A DNA stretch of 54,625 bases, from assembly GCF_021283305.1 (NCBI RefSeq), contig NZ_JAJSOK010000053.1, positions 1 to 54,625 of the forward strand. Reading direction: 5' to 3'. A model generated the notes under the pieces. It was not told where the DNA came from. It saw nothing but the letters and a program-made list of their open reading frames with translations, and did not search any database. The stretch comes from Pseudonocardia kujensis. Its GTDB lineage: Bacteria > Actinomycetota > Actinomycetes > Mycobacteriales > Pseudonocardiaceae. A program made the position numbers and the translations under genes. Of the stretch, positions 8,404 through 17,407 are shown one piece after another. Every line of letters begins with the position of its first letter. Position 1 is the first letter of the stretch.

Positions 8404-9299
8404 CGGGCGATGACCTCGCGGGCCAGCATGCGGTAGGCCTCCGCGCCGCTGGAGCTCGGCGCCCACGTCGTGATCGGCTCGCCCGCGACGGTGGTCTCGG
8501 GGAAGCGGATCGTGCGGTTGATGACGGCGTCGAACACCAGGTCGCCGAAGGCCTCGACCACCCGCTGGTGGACCTCGCGGGTGTGCACGGTGCGCGAGTC
8601 GAACATGGTGGCGAGGATGCCGAGGAGGTCGAGGTCGGGGTTGAGCCGGTCCCGGACCTTGTCGATCGTGTCCATCAGCAGCGCGACGCCGCGGAGGCTG
8701 AAGAACTCGCAGGCCAGCGGGATGAGCACGCTGTCGGCGCAGGCCAGGGCGTTGATCGTGAGCAGACCGAGGCTGGGCTGGCAGTCGATGAGCACCACGT
8801 CGTAGCGGTCCAGCACCCGCTTCAGCGCCCGGCCCAGCGCCTGCTCGCGGCCGACCTCGGTGACCAGCTGGACCTCGGCGGCGGACAGGTCGATGTTGCT
8901 CGGCAGCAGGTCCATGCCCGCGACGGAGGTCTTGAGGATGACGTCGTCGGCCTCGACGCCGCGGTCCATCAGCAGGTTGTAGATGGTCGCGTCGAGCTGG
9001 TGGGGCTGCACGCCGAGCCCCACCGAGAGCGCGCCCTGCGGGTCGAAGTCGACGAGCAGCACCCGGCGGCCGTACTCCGCGAGCGCCGCGCCCAGGTTGA
9101 TCGTCGAGGTCGTCTTGCCGACGCCGCCCTTCTGGTTGGCCACGGCGATCACGCGCGCGGGCCCGTGCTCGGTGAGCGGGGCCGGCTCCGGCGCGCCCAC
9201 CCGGTGCCGCCCGCCCGGCCTGGGGGTGTCCTCCAGGCTCGGCTCCACGGTCGGGTCGTAGTCGGGCCCCGCACCGTCCCCGTCGGGTGCTGTGTCCAT
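8400..9299 (-). CDS. ParA/Soj-family partition ATPase
   Basis: The 299-residue protein has a deviant Walker A motif, NQKGGVGKTTSTINLGAALA (~54-73), the VLLVDFDPQGALSVGLG Walker A'/B region and DYDVVLIDCQPSLGLLTINAL-type sequence. This is the ParA family protein that precedes scpAB in actinobacteria (Rv1708-like) and is distinct from the origin-proximal parAB pair, since no parB follows. The ~45-residue acidic/proline N-terminal extension is typical. The spacer upstream (9300-9527) separates it from the siderophore operon. In the ancestral order its upstream neighbour would be xerD, now about 25 kb away. Confidence 0.93.
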   Translation of the reverse strand: MDTAPDGDGAGPDYDPTVEPSLEDTPRPGGRHRVGAPEPAPLTEHGPARVIAVANQKGGVGKTTSTINLGAALAEYGRRVLLVDFDPQGALSVGLGVQPHQLDATIYNLLMDRGVEADDVILKTSVAGMDLLPSNIDLSAAEVQLVTEVGREQALGRALKRVLDRYDVVLIDCQPSLGLLTINALACADSVLIPLACEFFSLRGVALLMDTIDKVRDRLNPDLDLLGILATMFDSRTVHTREVHQRVVEAFGDLVFDAVINRTIRFPETTVAGEPITTWAPSSSGAEAYRMLAREVIAR

Positions 9300-9458
9300 G
9301 CGGGCTCCGGTCTCCTCGTGTCGAAATCCGGTGTCGATCCCTGAGTCTCTTCTCCCGTGCCGGGTCTACCTCGGGCGCAGACTAGGAACCACTTCCGGGC
9401 GCGGCAACGCGCCACGCCCGGGCGGGTCGAACTTCCGGTCGAACTCACCGCACGCTAG

Positions 9459-9488
9459 CCCACCCGGAGCAGCCTCCGTCCGGGTGGG
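9459..9488 (-). terminator. Hairpin after the siderophore operon
   Basis: A perfect 10-bp inverted repeat (CCCACCCGGA / TCCGGGTGGG) with a 10-base loop lies 40 bases past the stop of the last siderophore gene and before the parA start. It has no U tract. It would separate the iron-regulated operon from the parA-scpAB core genes. Confidence 0.65.
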
Positions 9489-9527
9489 TCGGGGTCCGGC
9501 GCGGGGTGGCGTCGCCGTCGGCGCCGG

Positions 9528-10253
9528 TCAGGGCCGGACGATCTCCGCGAGGACCTGGTCGCGCTGCTCGTGCAGGTAGAAGTGTCCACCCGGCAGGACC
9601 CGGTGGGTGAAGCCCGCCGGGGCGACCTCGGCCCACCGCAGCGCGTCGGCCTCGTCGACGGCCGGGTCGTCGGCGCCGAGCAGGAGGCGGACCGGGCAGC
9701 GCAGCGGCGGGCCCGGCGGGTGGGTGTATCCGTCGGCCGCCCTCAGGTCGGCGCGGAAGGCCGGCAGGACGAGGGCGCGCAGCTCCGGGTGGGCCAGCAC
9801 CCGGGCGTCCGTGCCGCCCAGCCGGCACAGCTCCGCGGCGAGCTCGTCGTCCGTGTCACCGCGGAAGACGGCCGCGGGTGGGACCGTCGGGGCGACCCGC
9901 GCGGAGACGACGAGGCGCACCGGCGGCCGCGGCAGCCGCCGGGCGACCTCGTAGGCCAGGGTGCCGCCCAGGCTGTGCCCGAACAGCAGGAGCGGGCGCG
10001 GGTCCGCGGCGAGCAGGCCGACGAGGGCCTCGGCCATGGCGAGGGCGTCGGTCCACGGCTCCTCGCGGATCCGGTCCTCGCGGCCGGGGTACTGCACCGC
10101 GGCCAGCTCCACCCCGGGCGGGACGGCCCCCGCCCAGCCCCGGAAGGAGCTCGCCGCTCCCCCGGCGTGCGGCAGACAGACCAGGCGCAGGTCCGCGTCG
10201 GGGCGGGGGCGCGGGGTGCGCAGCCAGCCGCGGGACCGGGCGGGCGCGCTCAC
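9528..10253 (-). CDS. Type II thioesterase (NRPS editing)
   Basis: This 241-residue alpha/beta hydrolase of the GrsT/TEII family has LVCLPHAGGAASSFRGWA near the N-terminus, the nucleophile elbow LLFGHSLGGTLAYEVARRL, the acid in LLLGADDPAVDE, and the catalytic His in VLPGGHFYLHEQ. Such enzymes remove wrong or stalled acyl groups from carrier domains. It is the last gene of the siderophore operon. The start is GTG 10253, overlapping the upstream stop (GTGA); the open frame extends further upstream but only as antisense-like GC-rich sequence. Confidence 0.92.
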   Translation of the reverse strand: MSAPARSRGWLRTPRPRPDADLRLVCLPHAGGAASSFRGWAGAVPPGVELAAVQYPGREDRIREEPWTDALAMAEALVGLLAADPRPLLLFGHSLGGTLAYEVARRLPRPPVRLVVSARVAPTVPPAAVFRGDTDDELAAELCRLGGTDARVLAHPELRALVLPAFRADLRAADGYTHPPGPPLRCPVRLLLGADDPAVDEADALRWAEVAPAGFTHRVLPGGHFYLHEQRDQVLAEIVRP

Positions 10254-11485
10254 GCGAGCGGGGCGGCCGGGTCGCGCAGCAGGTGCTCGAGGGCCGCAGC
10301 CAGCCGCCGGACCCGGGCCGCGGCACCCGCGGCGTCGCCGGACGCCGCGTCGACGGCGAGCCGGACGGACAGCCGCTCCGGGCTCTCGACCAGCGTGACG
10401 ACCCGGTCGTACCCGACCGGGCCGGCGGGTGCGGGCTCCCGGTCGACGACCAGGCCGTCGAGCGGCGGGGGCTCGCCACCGGGCTCGTGGCGGACCAGCG
10501 TGCGGGCGGGGCCGGTGCCCGCCGCGGGGGCGCGGCCGGACAGGGCGGTGAGCACGCGGCCGAGGAGGGTCGTCCCGGTGCCGCCCGGGCCGCCCGCGAC
10601 CCGGACGACCGCGGCGAACGGCCCCACCGCACCCTCGAACCCGCCGGCTCGGCGGGCGTCCTCGGCGTCGAGGCCGGGGCGGTCCCCGGCGGCACCGTCC
10701 TCCAGAGCCGCCCCCTCCTCGACAGCGCTGTGCTGGACGGCGCCGTGCTGGACGGCGCCGTGCTCGACGGCGACCGTCGCGGCGAGGGCCGCCGCGAGCG
10801 GGCTCGCGCCGTGGGAGGCGCAGAGCGCGGCCAGGGCGTCGGCCGCCCCGTCGGCGAGGGCGCGGTCGACGGTGATCCACCGCTGCCGGAGGTCCGTGCG
10901 GTACCAGGTGGGCCCGTTCCCGCGCCCGAGCCGTGCCGCACCACCGGGGAGCGGCGGGAACACCGGGGCCGTGCCTGCCCGGCGGGCCGAGTAGGCGCGA
11001 CCCAGGTCGGCCAGGAGCGGCCGGACCGAGCGGTCGTCGATCGCGGTGCGGTGCACGGCCAGGACCAGCACGTGCTCCTCGGGACCGACGCGCAGCAGCG
11101 TGGCCCGCGCGGGCCCCTCGGTGGCGAGCGCGGCGGGGCGGGCGAGTGCCGCCGCCACGGCCTCCTCGAGGTCGGCGGGCCGGACCGGGCGCCGGCGCAC
11201 CCGGGCGACGGCCACCGCCTCCGCGACCCGCGGGCCGTCGGGCCCGGCCGTGAGCGTCCGCAGGACCGCGTGCCGGCCCAGGACGTCGCGCCAGGCGGCG
11301 CTCAGCGCCTCGGGGTCGAGGACGCCGCGCAGCCGCAGGCGCACGACCAGGTCGTCGGCCGGGTCGGCCCGCTCCGGGTGGGGGGACCCGGGGGCGGGCT
11401 CGGCGGCCGGCGCCGCCCGTCGGTCCGCGTCCGTGGTCCCCCTCTCCGTGCCCACCGTCTCCGTGGTCACCGTCTCGGTGCTCAT
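10250..11485 (-). CDS. Stand-alone condensation-domain-like protein with altered active site
   Basis: This 411-residue protein is related to NRPS condensation domains but lacks the catalytic HHxxxDG. The matching segment reads VLAVHRTAIDDRSVRPLLADLGRAYSARRAG. The same VHRxAID...RPLLADLxRAY pattern is found in the third condensation domain of the NRPS in this operon, so the two are probably paralogues. The first ~45 residues are Thr/Glu/Pro-rich linker. Residues ~240-265 hold a short repeat (HGAVQHGAVQHS) encoded by 15-bp tandem repeats at about 10727-10771. It starts 16 bp after the preceding reductase gene's stop. Function is uncertain: a structural partner, a non-condensing acyl transferase, or a decaying domain. 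Confidence 0.7.
   Translation of the reverse strand: MSTETVTTETVGTERGTTDADRRAAPAAEPAPGSPHPERADPADDLVVRLRLRGVLDPEALSAAWRDVLGRHAVLRTLTAGPDGPRVAEAVAVARVRRRPVRPADLEEAVAAALARPAALATEGPARATLLRVGPEEHVLVLAVHRTAIDDRSVRPLLADLGRAYSARRAGTAPVFPPLPGGAARLGRGNGPTWYRTDLRQRWITVDRALADGAADALAALCASHGASPLAAALAATVAVEHGAVQHGAVQHSAVEEGAALEDGAAGDRPGLDAEDARRAGGFEGAVGPFAAVVRVAGGPGGTGTTLLGRVLTALSGRAPAAGTGPARTLVRHEPGGEPPPLDGLVVDREPAPAGPVGYDRVVTLVESPERLSVRLAVDAASGDAAGAAARVRRLAAALEHLLRDPAAPLA
10727..10771 (-). repeat. 15-bp tandem repeat in the condensation-like gene
   Basis: Three consecutive copies of GCCGTGCTGGACGGC (plus-strand reading, the first and last with one change) encode the HGAVQ / HSAVE units of the protein. 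It is in frame and lies in a non-conserved part of the fold. Confidence 0.8.
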
Positions 11486-11501
11486 CCGCTCCGTCCCCGC
11501 C

Positions 11502-12431
11502 TCAGCCGTGCCCGTCGCCGTGGGCGTGCTCGTGGCCGTGCTCGTGGCCGTGCTCGTGGCCCGCGTGCTCGTGGCCCGCGTGCTCCTCGTCGAAGTCCGC
11601 GACGCCCCGCTTCCAGTAGCCCGTGACGTCGCTGTCGTCCGGGCCCAGCCCGAGGTCGTCCTTCACCCAGCGCCGCAACGGCTTCACCGTCGTGGCCTCG
11701 CCCGCGATCCACACGTAGAGGCGCTCGCCGTCCGGGATCGGCACCGCACGCACCGCCCGCTCGAGCAGGTCGGACCGCCCGGCCGGGACGTCCCCGCGGT
11801 GCAGCCACCGCACCTCGACGTCCTCGGGCGCGGCGAGCGGGATCTCCTCGGCCGCGTCGCGGACCTCCACGAACGCCCACCCGGACACCGTGCGGGGCAG
11901 CTCCTCCAGCCGGCGCGCGATCGCCGGCAGCGCCGTGATGTCCCCGGCCAGCAGGTAGCGGTCGTAGGCGTGCGGGACGATCAGCCCGCCGGGCGGCCCG
12001 GCGACGTGGATCCGCTCCCCCGGCCGCACGGCCTGCGCCCAGTCCGAGCCCAGCCCGCCCGGGTGCAGGGCGATGTCGAGGTCGATCTCCCCGGCCCCGG
12101 CGTCGTAGCGGCGCACGGTGTACTCGCGGGAGACCGGGAAGGGCCGAGGCCAGTCGAGCATCACGCCGTTCGCCACCGGGAGGCGCAGCGTGCCGTCCTC
12201 GTCGGGGAAGATCAGCTTGACGTGCTCGTCGGGCGAGTGGCTCTCGAACCCGCTGTGCCCCTCGCCGCCGAGGGTCACCCGGATCAGCCCGGCGCCGATC
12301 CGTTGCGCGCCGCGGACCTCCATCTCCCGGATGCGGATGGGGTACGGCACCTTGGCCGCCACGGTGCCGGTGCGGACCTCGGCGAGCCGCTCGCGGTGGC
12401 GGGTGCGGTCGTCGTCGGTACGGCGGGTCAC
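11502..12431 (-). CDS. Siderophore-interacting flavin reductase (ViuB/SIP family) with His-rich tail
   Basis: The 309-residue FAD-binding protein has the SIP signature FPVSREYTVRRYD (FAD-binding RxYT) and a C-terminal NAD(P)H-reductase-like lobe with YLLAGDITALPAI, YVWIAGEATTVKPLRRW and the GYWKRG end. Such enzymes reduce Fe(III)-siderophores in the cytoplasm and release iron. The last ~28 residues, after the conserved end, are almost entirely His, Glu, Gly and Ala in AGHEH/GHEHGHEH units, an apparent metal-binding tail. The start is GTG 12431, overlapping the mbtH stop (GTGA). It lies within the siderophore operon. Confidence 0.92.
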   Translation of the reverse strand: MTRRTDDDRTRHRERLAEVRTGTVAAKVPYPIRIREMEVRGAQRIGAGLIRVTLGGEGHSGFESHSPDEHVKLIFPDEDGTLRLPVANGVMLDWPRPFPVSREYTVRRYDAGAGEIDLDIALHPGGLGSDWAQAVRPGERIHVAGPPGGLIVPHAYDRYLLAGDITALPAIARRLEELPRTVSGWAFVEVRDAAEEIPLAAPEDVEVRWLHRGDVPAGRSDLLERAVRAVPIPDGERLYVWIAGEATTVKPLRRWVKDDLGLGPDDSDVTGYWKRGVADFDEEHAGHEHAGHEHGHEHGHEHAHGDGHG

Positions 12432-12643
12432 GTGGCTCCCGTCGCTTCGCGCAGCGACCGCGGTCGCAGGTCGGTCCAGTTCTCCTCGACGTAGGCGAGG
12501 CAGGCCTCGCGCCCGTCCGGCCCGAACACCGAGCGCCACCCGGAGGGGATCTCGGCGAAGTCCGGCCAGAGGGAGTGCTGCTCCTCGTCGTTGACGAGCA
12601 CCCGGAAGACGCCCTCGGCGTCGTCGAACGGGTTGGTGCTCAT
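12428..12643 (-). CDS. MbtH-like protein
   Basis: The 71-residue protein carries the family hallmarks NPFDD near the start, NDEEQHSLWPDF, IPSGW and the three conserved tryptophans, ending with VEENWTDLRPRSL. MbtH-like proteins bind NRPS adenylation domains and help them fold or activate amino acids, so this one should serve the large NRPS of the same operon. A strong ribosome-binding site (GGAGGAAAGGC) precedes the ATG, which overlaps the carrier-protein stop (ATGA). Confidence 0.97.
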   Translation of the reverse strand: MSTNPFDDAEGVFRVLVNDEEQHSLWPDFAEIPSGWRSVFGPDGREACLAYVEENWTDLRPRSLREATGAT

Positions 12644-12906
12644 GCCTTTCCTCCGATCATCGTCGAGACGACCACGGTCCAGTGGCCCAGCTCGGGCTGC
12701 TCGGCCAGGTCGGGGAACTCCAGTTCCGCGGCGCCGGCCGCGCGCCACTTCTCCACCAGCGACATCAGCCGCACCGAGTCGAGGCCGCGGTCGAGGAGGT
12801 CCTCGTCCGGGTCGATCTCGGCGGGGTCGCAGGCCAACAGCTCGGCCACGTCGGCGCGCAGGCGGTCGGCGGCCAGGGGGCTGATGGCTCTACCTTCCTT
12901 TCGCAC
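12640..12906 (-). CDS. Free-standing aryl carrier protein (for DHB)
   Basis: This single carrier domain has the phosphopantetheine site in DEDLLDRGLDSVRLMSLVEKW (Ser of GLDS) and the LEFPDLAEQPELGHW helix. It resembles the ArCP domain that is fused to isochorismatase in EntB/DhbB, but here it is a separate gene directly after isochorismatase. It should accept 2,3-dihydroxybenzoate from the AMP ligase and present it to the first NRPS condensation domain. The start is unsettled: GTG 12906 gives 88 residues; ATG 12951 and ATG 13011 (ATGA overlap with isochorismatase) add up to 35 unconserved residues. A good AAAGGAAGG site sits 7 bases before an ATC at 12885. Confidence 0.85.
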   Translation of the reverse strand: MRKEGRAISPLAADRLRADVAELLACDPAEIDPDEDLLDRGLDSVRLMSLVEKWRAAGAAELEFPDLAEQPELGHWTVVVSTMIGGKA

Positions 12907-12910
12907 GGTG

Positions 12911-12958
12911 GATCCCCATCGCTCGGCCTCGCTGACGCTCGGCCGGCCCATGGGGATC
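12911..12958 (-). repeat. Palindromic element between isochorismatase and carrier protein
   Basis: Arms GATCCCCAT and ATGGGGATC enclose about 30 bases that contain repeated GCTCGGCC and CGCTGACG words; related CGCTCGCTGACGATCGCTC lies just beyond, near 12990-13008. It looks like a REP-type intergenic element placed inside the operon. It could form a stem in the mRNA. It lies exactly where the carrier-protein start codon is ambiguous. Confidence 0.6.
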
Positions 12959-13007
12959 GGGCACAGGGCGCAGGCACTGCGTCGACGTTCCGCTCGCTGA
13001 CGATCGC

Positions 13008-13678
13008 TCATCGGGCGGCTCCGGCGGGGACGGCGGCCAGCGCGGCGAGCACGTCGGCCGTGGTGGTCAGGGCCCCGCAGCGCTGCGCGACGTACTCGCA
13101 GGCCTGGTCGTGGCGCGCGCGGGAGAAGTCGGCGACGCCGTCGGCCACCAGGAACGGGGCGACGTCGCGCATGAAGGCCTCCAGCGCCGTGGCCTGGCAG
13201 CCGATGTGCGCGTAGATGCCGGTGACCAGCAGCTGGTCGCGGCCGGCGGCGGCGAGCCGCTCGGCGAGGTCGCTGCGCTGGAAGGCGCTGTAGCGCCACT
13301 TGGTCAGGACGGTGTCCCCCGGCGCCGGCGCCAGCTCGTCGACGACCTCCTCGGCCCGCGGGTCGGCGTCGATGACCGCGCCGATGCCGTCGCCCCAGAA
13401 CTCGGTGAGCAGGCCGCGGTCCGCCGCGGCCTGCCGGCCCGGCTGGGCGGTGTAGAAGACCGGCACGCCGCGCTCGCGGCACGCCTCGATCAGCGCCCGC
13501 ACGTTGGCCGTGACCTCGGGGACCGGGGCGCCGGTGTAGGGCGCCAGGAAGTAGCGCTGCATGTCGTGCACGAGCAGCGCGAACCGGGCGGGGTCGGGCC
13601 GCCAGTCGACGCGCCCGGCGGGCAGCTCGGCGGCGCCGGGCAGCGCGTAGGCGGGGATGCTGGGCAGGGACACGGTGC

Positions 13679-13682
<4 letters not shown>
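13008..13682 (-). CDS. entB: Isochorismatase (EntB/DhbB type, without carrier domain)
   Basis: The 224-residue protein hydrolyses isochorismate to 2,3-dihydro-2,3-dihydroxybenzoate and pyruvate, the second step of DHB synthesis. The catalytic triad is visible: Asp in FALLVHDMQRYF, Lys in DTVLTKWRYSAFQ and Cys in LVTGIYAHIGCQATALEAF. The N-terminal SLPSIPAYALP and VDWRPDPAR segments are typical of EntB/DhbB. The usual C-terminal aryl carrier domain is missing and is supplied by the next gene. The start GTG 13682 overlaps the AMP-ligase stop (GTGA). Confidence 0.95.
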
Positions 13683-15333
<1,651 letters not shown>

Positions 15334-15337
<4 letters not shown>

Positions 15338-16566
15338 TCGTCCTCCATCCCGATGGCGCGCAGCAGGGTCCGGAACTTGGCGCTGGTCTCGGCGAGCTCC
15401 GCGGCGGGCTGGGATCCCTCGACGATCCCGGCCCCCGCGAAGAGCCGGACGGTCCGCTCGCTGACCTCGGCGCTGCGGATCGTCACGACCCACTCGCCGT
15501 CGCCGTCCGGCCCGGTCCAGCCGACGAGGCCGGTGAAGTAGCCGCGGTCGACCGGCTCCAGGTCGGCGATCACCGCGCGGGCCGCCGGCACCGGGACCCC
15601 GCAGACCGCGGGGGTCGGGTGCAGGGCCTCGGCCAGGGCCAGCGACGACACCGCCGGGTCGGCCGCGGGCAGCCGACCGGTGATCCGGCTGGACAGGTGC
15701 CACAGGGTCGGCGTGCCGATGACCTCGGGCGCGGCCGGGACGTGCAGGTCGGTGCAGAACCGGCCGAGCACCTCACCGACCTGGGCGGCGACCAGGGCGT
15801 GCTCGCGGCGGTCCTTGTCCGAGGCGCGCAGGGCGGCGACCCGGCGGCGGTTCTCGGCCTCGGCCTCCTCGGACGTGCCCGGCACCCGCGGCAGCGATCC
15901 GGCCAGCGGGTTGGCGACGACCTCGGTGCCCCGCCGCGAGACCAGCAGCTCGGGGCTGGCCCCGACCAGGGTGCGGGTGGCCGGGTCGCCGGAGGCGGTG
16001 ACGTCGACGGCGAAGGCGTGCGCGGTCGGGTTCGCCCGGGCCAGCCGGCGCAGCAGCGCGGGGACCGGCACCTCCTGCCCGGCGGTCAGCTCCAGGCAGC
16101 GGGCGAGGACGACCTTGCGCAGCCCGCCGTCGTCGATCAGGGCGAGGGCGCGGCGCACGCCGGCCTCGTACTCCTCGGGCGCGGGCCGCTGGCGCACCGC
16201 CCAGCCCTGCAGCGGCTCGGCCGGGCCGGGCTCGGCGGGCGGTGCGACGCCGAGCGGGTCCGCCCGCCGCACCACGGCCGGGACCACGAGGCTCGACTCG
16301 GCGTCGGGACCGAAGCCCAGCGCCCCGACGACGAGCGGGTCACGCACGCCCGCCACGCGGGCGCCGTCGAGGGCCTCGACGACCGCCGTCGCGCGCGGTC
16401 CGGACCCCGTGGGGACGGTGGCGTGCACGCCGTCCGCCAGCAGGGCGCCGCGGGTCGACGAGTAGAAGAACGAACCCGGCAGGTAGGCGGCGAGGAGGTC
16501 GGCCGCACGGTGCCGGGGCGCCGGGCGCGGCGGCCGTTCTGGCCGTTCCAGGGCCGGTGTGGTCAC
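15334..16566 (-). CDS. entC: Isochorismate synthase (EntC/DhbC type)
   Basis: The 410-residue chorismate-binding enzyme converts chorismate to isochorismate. Conserved blocks are LRKVVLARCLEL, GASPELLVSR, the NPLAGSLPRVPGTSEEAEAE Mg/chorismate region, SDKDRREHALV, the LHPTPAVCGVPV motif, FTGLVGWTGPDGDGEW and the C-terminal FAGAGIVEGSQPAAELAET. The LHPTPAVCG sequence with the EntC-like length argues for isochorismate rather than anthranilate or salicylate synthase. It starts with GTG, 58 bp after the dehydrogenase gene, with an upstream GAGAGGAA site, the longest gap inside the operon. Confidence 0.95.
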
Positions 16567-16624
16567 GGTGGGTTCCTCTCGTGGGGGGAGGCGAGGAGGA
16601 CGGGGGTTCGACCCGAGGCGGTCG

Positions 16625-17407
16625 TCAGGTGCCGAGGGTGGCGCCCCCGTCGACGGTGAGGGACTGCATCGTCACGTGGCGGGAGGCGTCGCTCGCCAGG
16701 AAGAGGACGACGTCGGCGACGTCGTCGGGATCCGCGATGCGCTGCAACGGGATCCCGAGGCGGTACTCGGCGGGGGTGCCGGCGATGACCCGGTCCTTCG
16801 CGGCGGTGTCGTCCGGATCGGTGCGGTCGACCGGGTCGGCCCACATCCCGCGCAGCATCGGTGTGTCCGTGGAGCCGGGACACACGACGTTGCAGCGCAC
16901 GTACGGGGCGAGCTCGAGGCCGAGCGCCCGGGTGAGCGCAGCCGCGGCGGCCTTGGAGGCGGAGTAGGCGGCCATGCCGGCGCGCGGCGTGGCGGCGGCG
17001 TTGGAGGCGACCGTGACGATCGCGCCGGCGCGCCGCGCGTACAGGCGGCGGCCCACGGCCCGGCCGGTGTTCCAGACGCCGGTGGTGTTCACGGCGAGGC
17101 TCTCGGCCAGCGCGGTGTCCGGCAGGTCGAGGACGCCGCCGGTGCGCAGCACCCCGGCGACGTTGGCCAGCGCGGCGATCGGGCCGACCTCGGCCTCCGC
17201 GCGGTCGACCGCGGCCTCGACGGCGGCCGGGTCGGCGACGTCGGCGACGAGCGCGAGCGCGGTGCCGCCGTCGGCGCGCAGCTCCTCCGCGGTGGCCTCG
17301 ACGCCCTCGTCGCGGTCGAGCAGGGCGACGGGGGTGCCGGCGCGGGCGAACGCGGCCGCGACGGCGGCGCCGATCCCCTGCGCCGCACCGGTGACGAACG
17401 CGGTCAT
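16625..17407 (-). CDS. entA: 2,3-Dihydro-2,3-dihydroxybenzoate dehydrogenase (EntA/DhbA type)
   Basis: The 260-residue short-chain dehydrogenase has the Rossmann motif FVTGAAQGIGAAVA, the cofactor-selecting Asp in VALLDRD (NAD), the NVAGVL strand, the catalytic Ser region VTVASNAA and Tyr/Lys in AAYSASKAA, with the C-terminal HVTMQSLTVDGGATLG. It oxidises dihydro-DHB to 2,3-dihydroxybenzoate, the last step of the aryl precursor. ATG 17407 overlaps the exporter stop (ATGA); an upstream in-frame ATG at 17455 would merely reuse exporter coding sequence. Confidence 0.93.
   Translation of the reverse strand: MTAFVTGAAQGIGAAVAAAFARAGTPVALLDRDEGVEATAEELRADGGTALALVADVADPAAVEAAVDRAEAEVGPIAALANVAGVLRTGGVLDLPDTALAESLAVNTTGVWNTGRAVGRRLYARRAGAIVTVASNAAATPRAGMAAYSASKAAAAALTRALGLELAPYVRCNVVCPGSTDTPMLRGMWADPVDRTDPDDTAAKDRVIAGTPAEYRLGIPLQRIADPDDVADVVLFLASDASRHVTMQSLTVDGGATLGT

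Noticed and set aside
8404..8466. A longer ScpA start at 8466
   Set aside because: The 21 added residues are parA sequence in another frame. GTG 8403 overlaps the parA stop like other junctions here.
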